Origin: Paenibacillus sp. N3.4
GTDB lineage: Bacteria > Bacillota > Bacilli > Paenibacillales > NBRC-103111
Assembly: GCF_008017805.1 (NCBI RefSeq)
Contig: NZ_VRTT01000014.1
Span: forward strand, 50,184 to 114,183
DNA length: 64,000 nucleotides
Direction of reading: 5' to 3'
Position numbers and translations under genes: made by a program. Of the stretch, positions 1 to 7,974 are shown one piece after another (position 1 is the stretch's first letter; every line of letters begins with the position of its first letter). The notes under the pieces were generated by a model. The model searched no databases. It was not told the origin of the DNA and saw only the letters and a program-made list of their open reading frames with translations.

Positions 1-157
1 TGGAGAATACCCACTTCCGGGGTAGCAAGCCGCCACCCGTAATCAGCTCCTGATTGGATTTGAAGGAATAAAACAAGACGTAAAGCACCGGAATCAATGT
101 TAGGATAGCGACGACAGACAAAATTACATACTTTAACCACTTTAACAGATATTTCAC
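1..157 (-). CDS. Carbohydrate ABC transporter permease, MalG type (5' part only)
   Basis: The N-terminal 52 residues of an inner-membrane permease run off the left edge of the window. The GTG start at 157 follows a good ribosome site (AAGGAGG) about eight bases upstream. The first helix is preceded by a short basic stretch and followed by a VLFYSFKS segment, as in the second permease of sugar ABC importers. It lies 13 bp downstream of another permease, so the two form the usual heterodimeric channel pair of one operon. Their solute-binding protein is not upstream in this window and may follow beyond the edge. Confidence 0.8.
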   Translation of the reverse strand, partial: MKYLLKWLKYVILSVVAILTLIPVLYVLFYSFKSNQELITGGGLLPRKWVFS

Positions 158-170
158 CTTGCTGTCCTCC

Positions 171-1121
171 TTAATTATGATAATCCATTTTCTTGGTTAA
201 CTTAAAGTAACCTATCGATATCACGACCAGGATAAGTGCGGTAAACACCGCCACCGTCGCCCCATAGCCATAATTGGTGCCAGCATCTCCTCCAAAAAAC
301 TGATGAAAAATATACAGGAAGGTCAGCTCGGTAGCGTTGTTCGGTCCACCATCTGTTAGGACGAGAAAGGGTCCCATCGACTTGAGGGTTCCTAGAATAG
401 ACAGGAACAAAATCATCTGCAGAATCCGGCCCATCATCGGAAGGGAGATATAACGCACCCTGGTCCACCCTGTAGCGCCATCGATATCAGCGCTTTCATA
501 GACATCCTTCGGAATGCTGGTCAGACCTACAAGTAAAAGCAGCATATTGATCCCAAAATTCTGCCAGGCGTCTAACACCATCCCGCTAACAAAAGCTGTC
601 CACCCGCCTGACAGGAAGGCAATGGGTTGATCGATCAGGTTTAGAGCGAGCAACAGTTGATTGAGCCCCCCATTGTACGGGTTCAACAGGATATAAACCA
701 CCAAGGCCATCGTTGAGGCCGGCAAAATATAAGGCATAACAAACATAGCCCGAAACGCATTTTTCCCTCTCAATTGCGAGCTGAGGAGCAAGGCCAGCAT
801 AAAGGCTAGAGGCAGCTCAAGGATAATTTTCAGGGAGAACAGCGCCTGCTTCCAGAGACTTGACCAGTAGATTTGATCATCCATTAGTCTGCGGAAATTA
901 GCCAGCCCTGTAAACCGTTCCGGTCTAACCCCATCATAGTAATAAAAAACGTATTTAACCGCCCAAGCTATCGGGTATAAGGAAAAAAGAACAAAAAAGC
1001 AAACAGGAATCAGCAGCATGAGGTAAGCTGCGCCATACTTTCTCCAAAAGAGTCGAAAGGGGTTTAGGGCTCTCACACTTACAGCCGGAGTGATGTCAGA
1101 CTTTACGGATAAATCAGTCAT
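171..1121 (-). CDS. Carbohydrate ABC transporter permease, MalF type
   Basis: A 316-residue integral membrane protein with about six hydrophobic helices. It carries the EAA-type cytoplasmic loop of binding-protein-dependent permeases (YESADIDGATGWTRVRYISL at about 215-235), which contacts the shared ATPase. I chose the ATG at 1121 (MTDLSVKSD) because AAAGGAGG sits just upstream; an open frame continues to 1187 but has no ribosome site. By family it forms the channel for uptake of a sugar or oligosaccharide. No ATPase gene is nearby, which is normal for Bacillota CUT1 systems that share one MsmX-type ATPase. Confidence 0.85.
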   Translation of the reverse strand: MTDLSVKSDITPAVSVRALNPFRLFWRKYGAAYLMLLIPVCFFVLFSLYPIAWAVKYVFYYYDGVRPERFTGLANFRRLMDDQIYWSSLWKQALFSLKIILELPLAFMLALLLSSQLRGKNAFRAMFVMPYILPASTMALVVYILLNPYNGGLNQLLLALNLIDQPIAFLSGGWTAFVSGMVLDAWQNFGINMLLLLVGLTSIPKDVYESADIDGATGWTRVRYISLPMMGRILQMILFLSILGTLKSMGPFLVLTDGGPNNATELTFLYIFHQFFGGDAGTNYGYGATVAVFTALILVVISIGYFKLTKKMDYHN

Positions 1122-1472
1122 CCCTTCTGTCCTCCTTTTACTCCATCTGCAGGCAGAAGGCCTCGCAGCAGCAACGAGGAACTCCAATGCTTCACGCTAG
1201 TATTCATGGGTATGACCCCCTTCTTTGTATTGGTAACGCCATTATAGCACCCCCCTTTTCCACTATCCCCCCCTTAAACTTTATAAATACTGCACATAAC
1301 AGAAGAAATTGTGGGACCGGGATTCATTCCCTTCCAAATACCCCCACAAAGTGGAAGGGAATCATGCTTTTGGCCCAAATGGCGCTAAAACGATTTAGGA
1401 ATAAATAAGGGGCATAACGGAAACCTTAAATCCAGTAACTTCATTAATTTGACGGACCAAGGAGGTTGACTA
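1122..1472. other. Intergenic region with an 11-bp inverted repeat
   Basis: This 350-bp divergent spacer separates the permease operon (minus) from the CAP lipoprotein (plus). It contains a perfect 11-bp inverted repeat (ATTCCCTTCCA at 1326-1336 and its complement at 1352-1362) with a 15-base loop. No convincing gene is present; the short open frame at 1187-1408 has low-complexity content and no ribosome site. The repeat could be a regulatory hairpin or operator. Confidence 0.4.
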
Positions 1473-2345
1473 ATGGTAAAGTTTATCTTGTTAGCAGTTT
1501 TAGTGATGGTGTCAGGCTGTACGGCCAATAACAAAATGACGGAAAAGCAAGTGACTCCTAAGCAAACACAAAGTTCAACTCAGGCTCACACTGCTGCACC
1601 AACACCTAACCTAACACAGGCATCATCAACTGCTACATCGCGTACAGGGAAAGAATCTATTACAATAAAAGAAGCACCAAACGGAATTCCTTCGAATGTG
1701 TGGGATTTGATTCAAACACCAGCTGGAAATCCAGCATATCAGGCACCGACTGGAAATCCAGCAATTCAAGTACCGACTGGAAATCCAGCAATTCAAGTAC
1801 CGACTGGAAATCCAGCAAATCAAGCACCAACCGGAAATCCAGCAAATCAAGCACCGACCGGAAACCCAGCAGTTCAAGCACCGACTGGAAATCCAGCAAA
1901 TCAAGCGCCGACCGGGAGTCCTAAAGGAAAGGCACCGACAAAACCAGCAGGACAGGCACAGCAAGGTAACCAAGGTTCAACCCAATTCGCGCAACAGGTT
2001 CTGGACTTAGTCAATCAAGAACGCTCTAAAGCAGGATTAAGTTCGCTCAGTATGAGTGGAGAATTGTCAAAAATGGCTATGGTCAAGGCGAAGGACATGT
2101 CCAACAATAATTACTTTGATCATAATTCTCCAACACATGGATCCCCTTTCGATATGATGAATGAGTTCGGAATCACCTACAACTCAGCGGGAGAAAACAT
2201 CGCAAAAGGGCAAAGCACCCCTACCCAGGTTATGAACGATTGGATGAATAGCCCAGGGCACAAAGCAAATATACTTAATAGCAGCTATACCCATATCGGC
2301 ATTGCTTATTACAACAGTGAATGGGTTCAGGAATTTACTGGGTAA
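1473..2345 (+). CDS. CAP/SCP-domain lipoprotein with 9-residue PTGNP repeats
   Basis: A 290-residue exported lipoprotein. The N terminus is a short hydrophobic signal ending in the lipobox VSGC (Cys16). It is followed by a Thr/Gln-rich spacer, eight 9-residue repeats of the type PTGNPANQA at about 83-154, and a C-terminal CAP domain (about 170-290). CAP hallmarks are LVNQERSKAGL, an AMVKAKDMS helix with downstream FDHNSP, and the end GENIAKG..HKANILN..YTHIGIAYY. CAP proteins of sporeformers are secreted and linked to the cell wall or spore surface, but their activity is mostly unknown. The repeats look like an extended linker lifting the domain off the membrane. AAGGAGG seven bases before the ATG fixes the start. 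Confidence 0.85.
   Translation: MVKFILLAVLVMVSGCTANNKMTEKQVTPKQTQSSTQAHTAAPTPNLTQASSTATSRTGKESITIKEAPNGIPSNVWDLIQTPAGNPAYQAPTGNPAIQVPTGNPAIQVPTGNPANQAPTGNPANQAPTGNPAVQAPTGNPANQAPTGSPKGKAPTKPAGQAQQGNQGSTQFAQQVLDLVNQERSKAGLSSLSMSGELSKMAMVKAKDMSNNNYFDHNSPTHGSPFDMMNEFGITYNSAGENIAKGQSTPTQVMNDWMNSPGHKANILNSSYTHIGIAYYNSEWVQEFTG
1719..1934 (+). repeat. Eight tandem 27-bp repeats inside the CAP lipoprotein
   Basis: Eight in-frame units of 27 bp each encode nine residues (consensus P-T-G-N-P-A-x-Q-A/V). Unit 1 has PAGNP and the last is degenerate (PTGSPKGKA). Near-identity of the inner units suggests recent slippage, so copy number may vary between strains. Confidence 0.9.
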
Positions 2346-2380
2346 CCGTGGGTTAAGCCCGTATCTTTTATCCAAAATAA

Positions 2381-2418
2381 AAGCTCTCTAGGACATTCTT
2401 GTCCCTGAGAGCTTCTTG
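2381..2418. terminator. Hairpin between the CAP lipoprotein and the TetR gene
   Basis: AAGCTCTC (2381-2388) pairs with GAGAGCTT (2407-2414), and the stem continues inward through GGACA/TGTCC. The plus side has only a short T stretch; the minus side has a longer one. It likely ends the lipoprotein transcript. Confidence 0.6.
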
Positions 2419-2467
2419 TAGGTGGGCCCGTGTTGACTAATCTTATGGCTTCATTTATCATTTTAGA

Positions 2468-2481
2468 TACATTTAAATGTA
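2468..2481. promoter_or_regulatory. Palindromic operator upstream of the TetR gene
   Basis: A perfect 14-bp palindrome, TACATTTAAATGTA, ends 17 bp before the TetR start codon. It shares half-sites with two palindromes downstream of the gene (3175-3194 and 3213-3232), so I infer autoregulation by the adjacent TetR protein. Confidence 0.7.
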
Positions 2482-2498
2482 AGTGTAGGAGAACTAAA

Positions 2499-3143
2499 AT
2501 GGCCAGAAACAAATTTCCGGAAATTACAAGAAAGAGAATTATGGAGTCTGCTGTTAAACTTTTTACGCTGAATGGCTGGAACAATGTATCGATTCAAGAT
2601 ATTGTAGATGATGTAGGAGACATTACTCGAGGTGCTTTCTACCATCATTTCAAATCAATCTCAGATATCATTCAGTCCATCACCAAAGAGATGTTGATCG
2701 AACAAAATGTTTTCAAAGATATCCATGATTTAGAAAACTTGAATGCCCTAGATCGTTTACGACAAGGAATTTCGTACTCGATTCTACAAAGTATCAAAAA
2801 CGAAGACCTATCAACCGTTTCTCGCAAAATGAATTCAGCTGAATTTGTTTTTAGCCGCATCACAGAAGGTACGAGGGTTGTTGCGCCAGGTATTCACAAA
2901 ATCATTGAAGAAGGTAATAAAGACGGTTCAATCCAAGTTGCTTACCCAAAGCAAACAGCAGAAATCTTTACGATGCTTTTTGATATCTGGATGAATCCAG
3001 GAATCTTTCATGTCAGCCGAGAAGAATTTGTTCAAAAAATTGCGCATATCGGCTTAATGTTTGAGGGAATTGGCATGCCAATTATCAATGAAGAATTGAA
3101 AGGTGTATTTCTGAAGTTGTTTGATAACGCGCAGGAACAATAG
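2499..3143 (+). CDS. TetR/AcrR family transcriptional repressor
   Basis: A 214-residue regulator. The N-terminal helix-turn-helix is clear: ITRKRIMESAVKLF at about 9-22, then NNVSIQDIVDDVG and GAFYHHFKS, the standard TetR recognition module. The C-terminal ligand and dimer domain is not assignable to a known inducer class. I chose the ATG at 2499 because TAGGAGA precedes it and because upstream residues are not TetR-like. The gene sits between palindromic sites of shared sequence and is followed by a membrane-anchored hydrolase in the same direction. Repression of itself and of the hydrolase is the natural reading. Confidence 0.9.
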   Translation: MARNKFPEITRKRIMESAVKLFTLNGWNNVSIQDIVDDVGDITRGAFYHHFKSISDIIQSITKEMLIEQNVFKDIHDLENLNALDRLRQGISYSILQSIKNEDLSTVSRKMNSAEFVFSRITEGTRVVAPGIHKIIEEGNKDGSIQVAYPKQTAEIFTMLFDIWMNPGIFHVSREEFVQKIAHIGLMFEGIGMPIINEELKGVFLKLFDNAQEQ

Positions 3144-3174
3144 ACTACTTTAGGTAGTTTATTATTTTGTTAAT

Positions 3175-3232
3175 TTACATTCATTTGAATGTAAAAAAAA
3201 AAATTTACGCACATACATTCAATTGTATGTAT
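3175..3232. promoter_or_regulatory. Two TetR-type operators before the hydrolase gene
   Basis: TTACATTCATTTGAATGTAA (3175-3194) and ATACATTCAATTGTATGTAT (3213-3232) share the TACATT..ATGTA half-sites of the site before tetR. Their centres are 38 bp apart. They lie between the TetR stop and the small membrane ORF/hydrolase unit, where a promoter for the hydrolase would be. Confidence 0.75.
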
Positions 3233-3251
3233 ATGGAATGGAGCTTCTATT

Positions 3252-3359
3252 ATGAGAAACATAGAGATTATTTTTGTAGTCATACTGATACTATCAAGCA
3301 TTTTAATGGTTTTTAAACAACGTGGTTTAACAAAGTATACGATCATCATTTATCGTTGA
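3252..3359 (+). CDS. 35-residue hydrophobic ORF, probably the displaced N terminus of the hydrolase
   Basis: The ATG at 3252 opens a short frame encoding one hydrophobic helix (IIFVVILILSSILMVF) and a basic tail. It ends at 3359 and overlaps the TTG of the next gene. Related membrane-anchored alpha/beta hydrolases of Bacillales have four N-terminal helices, of which this would be the first. Adding one base between about 3317 and 3359 would join both frames into one 469-residue protein. The alternative is a genuine small protein translationally coupled through the TTGA overlap. Confidence 0.5.
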   Translation: MRNIEIIFVVILILSSILMVFKQRGLTKYTIIIYR

Positions 3360-4660
3360 ACTATTTATTTTTATTATCAACTCTTATTACAATCGGGGCA
3401 AATTGGCGCTTGATACCTGCTTATATCGTAACAGTGCTTTTAACACTGCAGGTTTTTATCAAACCGCGCAACACCAATGTATCCAAAAAATGGGGAGTAC
3501 AACTATCAGCAGGAGCAGGTATTGCTGTAGCAGCTATTGCCATGATAACAGTACCAACACTTTTTCCCATACTCACATTTCCAAAGACTACGGGAGAGTA
3601 TGCGGTAGGTACTCAAGCCTTTCATCTTGTTGATCACAATCGAAAAGAATTTGTCGTTCCAAATAGTCAAGTATATCGTGAATTGATGGTACAGGTTTAT
3701 TATCCAGCTGAAAAAGGAACAGGCACACCTGCCCCTTATTCTGAGAATATCCATGCATTAACTCAACAATTATCGGCTACACAAGGATTCCCCTATATCG
3801 CAACAACTCATTTAGGATTGACAAAGACACATTCCTATAAAGATGCCACACCCTTACAAGCATCTAAAAAGTTTCCACTTCTTTTATTTGCACATGGCAT
3901 GAGCCTGTATAGTCAACAAAACACCTTCCAGTTGGAGGAGTTGGCGAGTCACGGTTATGTAATCGTTGCACTTAACTTTACCGGTGACGCGGCAACAACA
4001 GTCTTCCCAGATGGGAAGCAAGTTAATTTTACACCCATTGAAAACACAATTACTTTTTTAAACAATCGGATTAAGCTTTGGGAACAGGATGCTGCTTTTG
4101 TTTTAGATGAAGTAACCAAAGCTGATTTTGATCATACCTTTAATCCAATTGCTAAATTAATAGACTATGACCATATCGGTATGTTAGGTCATTCTTTTGG
4201 CGGTGCTACTTCAGCTCAAATGTTGGTAAAGGATGATAGAATAAAAGCAGCAATTGATATGGATGGCGGATTGTATGGTGACCCTATGCCGGAAGCTGGA
4301 CCTGGAAAGCCATTTATGTTGATGAATGCCGAGGCTTCTATTAAGTTCATGAAGGAGGCGTATGGCGGGGAACCAGGAAATAGAGATGAATTATTTGTAG
4401 AATCCTATTTGAGAAATAAGACAATTGAAAGACCTGGTGTTTATACAACTATAATTCCTAAAACCAATCATGGCAGTTTTACGGACTTAGCAGCTATTTC
4501 ACCCATTATTAATGAACCCGAGGCAGATGTAAACTCGATTTTTCAATTGATTAATGAAATGGCACTTGGCTTCTTTGATAAAAATTTAAAGGGAATAAAT
4601 GAAAATAAACTGAAAGAAATTCAGGAGAGTCATCCTGAAATCAACTTAACGAGATACTAA
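3356..4660 (+). CDS. Membrane-anchored alpha/beta hydrolase (PAF-acetylhydrolase-like)
   Basis: A 434-residue protein as drawn from the TTG at 3356. About two to three N-terminal membrane helices lead into a large alpha/beta-hydrolase domain. Visible family features are the strand and oxyanion region FAHGMS, the nucleophile elbow GHSFGG (about residue 280), and a late histidine in TNHGSF. The fold resembles the platelet-activating-factor acetylhydrolase/dienelactone hydrolase group; the substrate cannot be inferred. The start has no clear ribosome site of its own, and the preceding 35-residue frame supplies the missing first helix, so a one-base frameshift is likely. Expression is probably controlled by the upstream TetR protein. 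Confidence 0.75.
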   Translation: MNYLFLLSTLITIGANWRLIPAYIVTVLLTLQVFIKPRNTNVSKKWGVQLSAGAGIAVAAIAMITVPTLFPILTFPKTTGEYAVGTQAFHLVDHNRKEFVVPNSQVYRELMVQVYYPAEKGTGTPAPYSENIHALTQQLSATQGFPYIATTHLGLTKTHSYKDATPLQASKKFPLLLFAHGMSLYSQQNTFQLEELASHGYVIVALNFTGDAATTVFPDGKQVNFTPIENTITFLNNRIKLWEQDAAFVLDEVTKADFDHTFNPIAKLIDYDHIGMLGHSFGGATSAQMLVKDDRIKAAIDMDGGLYGDPMPEAGPGKPFMLMNAEASIKFMKEAYGGEPGNRDELFVESYLRNKTIERPGVYTTIIPKTNHGSFTDLAAISPIINEPEADVNSIFQLINEMALGFFDKNLKGINENKLKEIQESHPEINLTRY

Positions 4661-4678
4661 AAAGTGTAATCGTATTGT

Positions 4679-4721
4679 GGTGCTGGCGAAGCCTTATGAA
4701 AACCTATTCTTCGCCAGCACC
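4679..4721. terminator. Strong 13-bp hairpin between convergent genes
   Basis: GGTGCTGGCGAAG (4679-4691) pairs perfectly with its complement at 4709-4721 around a 17-base loop. It lies between the converging hydrolase and GH95 genes and can serve both, although neither side has a long T tract. Confidence 0.65.
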
Positions 4722-4838
4722 ATATACATGTCAATTTAACGGATTTGGATTACTCGCCACGTAAACCCTTACCCCACAAGATTGCGTTAGCCCCAATCCA
4801 ATCCCTCTTAAACAATTCCAGCTCTGCATACTCACTCG

Positions 4839-7064
4839 TTACAATCCATAAAGACGCCAAGGCTTGTGTCCTCCGAAAAAGCGGGCAACCTTTCTGTGCG
4901 ATTCCACAGCATGAATTTTCAGATCGGGTACCTCTTCGCCCGGGTACAGAATCGCTTCTTCCCCTTTACCCAAATCCAATATGATTTCGTCTTCACCATC
5001 TTTCAAATCTACGGTGTGCTCGATAACGTTAGTACGCATTATCTTCCAACCAACAATACCGTTCCAGCCCGTCTTGATTACGCACGGCTCTCCGGCCAAG
5101 CTCTTCACCCGGATAAACTGGGTTTCACCATCTCGGCGCATCGCGCTGACTAAGAAGGCACCTTCAGTCCGCAGATCATGAAATGCCGTCTCTCGCCACT
5201 CGTCTGGCACCGCCGGGAATACCCGTATCTTGCCACCCCAACTTTGAAGCAGCATATCGTGGATCGCTTCGGCGCCGGCGAGCGGCGTTTCGATAACCGG
5301 ACCCGCTTCCTTATACATCGTATTCGGTTTAATGATCATCAGCAGCGATTGTAAATACCGCAAAGCCTCATTGCCCCAGCCGAGTGTGGCAGCGATAGAA
5401 GCAGCGCCTGTCATACTGAAGCCGCGCAAGTCGCCTTCCTTCCCGATCCAATGGCGAAGTGAGGTGGCAATCAGTTCCCGGTCCTCCTCACGCTCGCAGC
5501 CAATCAAATGCAGCGGGAAAATGGCGAGAAGATGACTGAAATGCCGGTGTCCGTATGCGAGCGGTGTGTCTTGCCCGATCATAAAACCAGTTTCATCTAC
5601 AGGTAGAGGAGTCAGCTTTTCCAGAACTTCCTTCCATTTCACGCGGAGCGGATCTTCCTCCGTCAATCGATCACAAATCTCCAGAAGTGTTTCGCAGCCC
5701 CAACGCAGCAAAGCGAGATCGTAATGGCAGTCACGTACCTTAGTTCGCATAAATGAGCCATACTCGGGTGAAATGGTTGGCGGAAGATGAAGCCAGCCGT
5801 CGTCGCCTTCTTCCAAGATGTGAAGATAATAATTCACACTTCTGCGCAATAGGGGGAATAAGATGGTTTTCAGCATCTCATCATCCATGGAATACCGATA
5901 CTGCCGCCAAACGTTATGGCAAATCCAATTCAAATTCCCAATTTCATCATCCACCTCTGCCCGTAGATCGTAGCTGCAGCTGCGGCCAAGTCCAGCGGAG
6001 TCGTGTCGGAAGGGCTCGGGAACGTTATTGATTAGATTTTCCTTGTTTTCTTCTAAAGTTCGAACAAGTGAGGCCCCGATGTCCAGTCGATTGGCCGTAT
6101 AGACGGGGGAATAACTCATTTGTACATTCATATTGAACCAAACGCCTGGCCATGGTGTCGAAGTAAGCCATGGGCCTTGATTATCAATCAACAGTTGATC
6201 GGCTCTCGTAGCCGAAGCCAATTTGTACATTTGAATCCAGTAAAAGCTTTGGAGCCGCCCGTCGGGAATCGAAACGAAGCTTTTCCGATAATAACGATGC
6301 CACCACTGGCGATGAGCTCGCACCCATTCGTCGAAGTCCATATTAGAAGCTTGATTAACCGCGTCCACAGCCTCTATCATTGCAGCTTCGTCATGCCCTT
6401 TGATAATCGTCATAAAGAATACCCGACAATTCGGAGACGTTTGAATTTCCCTCCAGGCTGTTACACACCCTTCCTCCGAAGAATATCGCTGAATGCAAAA
6501 GCTCACGCCATCTTTATCCGCTTTTTCCACTTCGGTAGCAGGTATAAACTGATTTAAATTGAATCCGTCGGCATTTTTCAGCACGTGATCGACTTCTGGA
6601 TAGGGATACCACGAAAATTGTGTGCCGTTCTCTCCTTCCGATGTCTCGATCTCGACGGCCATGACCGGTACCTCGCTATGAACAATAGAACGGAGATTAA
6701 CCTCACCGCGTGTCGTCGTCAGATTGGCGCGAAGTTCAGCGTTCCATAAGTCAACTCGCATACTCGTCGGGTGATAAATCATACCTTCCATCTCCAGGTC
6801 AAGCTCACCAATCGGCACGCGTGGGGGGAAGCCCGGTCGGTCAGTCCGGCTTGCCGTCACATCTGTGCGTCCCGCAACAAAGCGCAGCACATGCCGCTTC
6901 TTTGCATTTTCCTCCCCGTATATCATCGAACCGATCGAACCATTGCCAATGAAGGCACCTTCATCCCAACTGACTGGCTTGACGACCCATTCCATATCAT
7001 TTTCTGCCATGAAACGTTCCCATTCCACATTGAGCACCATTCGCGCTGTCTCCATGTCGTGCAT
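4839..7064 (-). CDS. Glycoside hydrolase family 95-like enzyme
   Basis: A 741-residue cytoplasmic enzyme without a signal peptide. It opens with the GH95-type segment AFIGNGSIGSMIYG (about 37-50). The middle carries IDNQGPWLTSTPWPGVWFNM and MNVQMSYS, resembling the (alpha/alpha)6 catalytic region of alpha-L-fucosidase/galactosidase family 95. GHRHFSHLLAIFPL and the glycine- and tryptophan-rich C-terminal part also fit. It would release a terminal sugar from oligosaccharides imported by the transporter encoded just upstream. I chose the ATG at 7064 because GAGGAAGG sits eight bases before it, overlapping the permease stop. A protein-like frame continues past the stop to 4750, so the true C terminus may be about 30 residues longer after a one-base correction. 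Confidence 0.7.
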   Translation of the reverse strand: MHDMETARMVLNVEWERFMAENDMEWVVKPVSWDEGAFIGNGSIGSMIYGEENAKKRHVLRFVAGRTDVTASRTDRPGFPPRVPIGELDLEMEGMIYHPTSMRVDLWNAELRANLTTTRGEVNLRSIVHSEVPVMAVEIETSEGENGTQFSWYPYPEVDHVLKNADGFNLNQFIPATEVEKADKDGVSFCIQRYSSEEGCVTAWREIQTSPNCRVFFMTIIKGHDEAAMIEAVDAVNQASNMDFDEWVRAHRQWWHRYYRKSFVSIPDGRLQSFYWIQMYKLASATRADQLLIDNQGPWLTSTPWPGVWFNMNVQMSYSPVYTANRLDIGASLVRTLEENKENLINNVPEPFRHDSAGLGRSCSYDLRAEVDDEIGNLNWICHNVWRQYRYSMDDEMLKTILFPLLRRSVNYYLHILEEGDDGWLHLPPTISPEYGSFMRTKVRDCHYDLALLRWGCETLLEICDRLTEEDPLRVKWKEVLEKLTPLPVDETGFMIGQDTPLAYGHRHFSHLLAIFPLHLIGCEREEDRELIATSLRHWIGKEGDLRGFSMTGAASIAATLGWGNEALRYLQSLLMIIKPNTMYKEAGPVIETPLAGAEAIHDMLLQSWGGKIRVFPAVPDEWRETAFHDLRTEGAFLVSAMRRDGETQFIRVKSLAGEPCVIKTGWNGIVGWKIMRTNVIEHTVDLKDGEDEIILDLGKGEEAILYPGEEVPDLKIHAVESHRKVARFFGGHKPWRLYGL

Positions 7065-7079
7065 AACAAGCACCTTCCT

Positions 7080-7958
7080 CTAACCCTTAATCGCTCCGAT
7101 AAGCGCACCTTTGACGAAATATTTCTGAAGGAACGGATAAACGAGCAGAATCGGCACCGTTGCCACAATGATGGTCGCGTACTTCAAAGTAGCCGAGAGC
7201 ATCGCAGAGGCACCGTCGGAGGCACCTAAGTTCGAGCTTGCTTCCCCTTGAAGTAAAATTTCGCGCAGCACAAGCTGCAGCGGATACAGTGACCGATCCT
7301 GCAAGAAAATCATGGCATTAAACCATGAGTTCCAATGGCTAACGCCGTAATACAATAACATAACGGCAATAACGGGCATGGATAACGGTAAAATAATCCG
7401 GAACAAAATGACAAAGTCGTTCGCCCCATCCATCTTGGCCGACTCCTCCAAAGCATCCGGAATCGCTTCGAACGCCGTTTTCATAAGAATAAGATTAAAT
7501 GTGTTGATCGCTTGCGGAATAATGAGCGCCCACAAGGAATCGATCAGCCCTACCCCTTGAATCGTCAAATATAGAGGGATCAGCCCTCCGCTGAAAAACA
7601 TCGTAAACACGATAAACAGCATCAAAGGCTTGCGGTATTGCACGCTTTTTCGCGATAATGCATAGGCACCGAAAGCCGTAAGCACAATATTGATAAAAAG
7701 ACCTACGAAGACAACAAAGAACGTATTGCCGTACCCTTTCAGAATCATCGGATTCCGAAACACATTCGTATAGGCGTCGAGTGAAAATCCAAGAGGACGC
7801 CATAAAAGACCTTTGTGCCCCATCAAATTTCCGGCATCACTGACAGAGGCGAACGCCACAAACACAATCGGATATATCGTAACTACCATAAGTAAGGTCA
7901 AGAAAATCGTATTGATGTAATCGAAGCTCTTTTCCGGTATTGTCGCCCGGTTCAGCAT
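7080..7958 (-). CDS. Carbohydrate ABC transporter permease, LplC/YtcP type
   Basis: A 292-residue membrane protein with about six helices. The EAA loop EESAKMDGANDFVILFRIIL (about 190-210) contacts the ATPase. The N terminus (SFDYINTIFLTLLMVV..YP) and the end LQKYFVKGALIGAIKG are typical of the LplC/YtcP branch that imports complex plant or algal oligosaccharides. GAGGAGG precedes the ATG. It follows the LplB-type permease by 16 bp and leads directly into the GH95 gene, so all belong to one operon. Confidence 0.9.
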   Translation of the reverse strand: MLNRATIPEKSFDYINTIFLTLLMVVTIYPIVFVAFASVSDAGNLMGHKGLLWRPLGFSLDAYTNVFRNPMILKGYGNTFFVVFVGLFINIVLTAFGAYALSRKSVQYRKPLMLFIVFTMFFSGGLIPLYLTIQGVGLIDSLWALIIPQAINTFNLILMKTAFEAIPDALEESAKMDGANDFVILFRIILPLSMPVIAVMLLYYGVSHWNSWFNAMIFLQDRSLYPLQLVLREILLQGEASSNLGASDGASAMLSATLKYATIIVATVPILLVYPFLQKYFVKGALIGAIKG

Positions 7959-7974
7959 GTCAAACTCCTCCTCT

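Noticed and set aside
1187..1408. 73-codon open frame on the plus strand
   Set aside because: No ribosome site, odd composition, and it lies in a divergent promoter region.
1626..1973. Long open frames antisense to, and out of frame with, the CAP repeats
   Set aside because: They arise because a 27-bp in-frame repeat keeps several frames open; no ribosome sites and no known domain.
4752..4777. GTAAACCCTTACCCCACAAG resembling the 38-bp island repeat core
   Set aside because: Only about 18 of 22 bases match, and the stretch can be explained as coding sequence of a possible GH95 C-terminal extension. No integrase or island structure is near.
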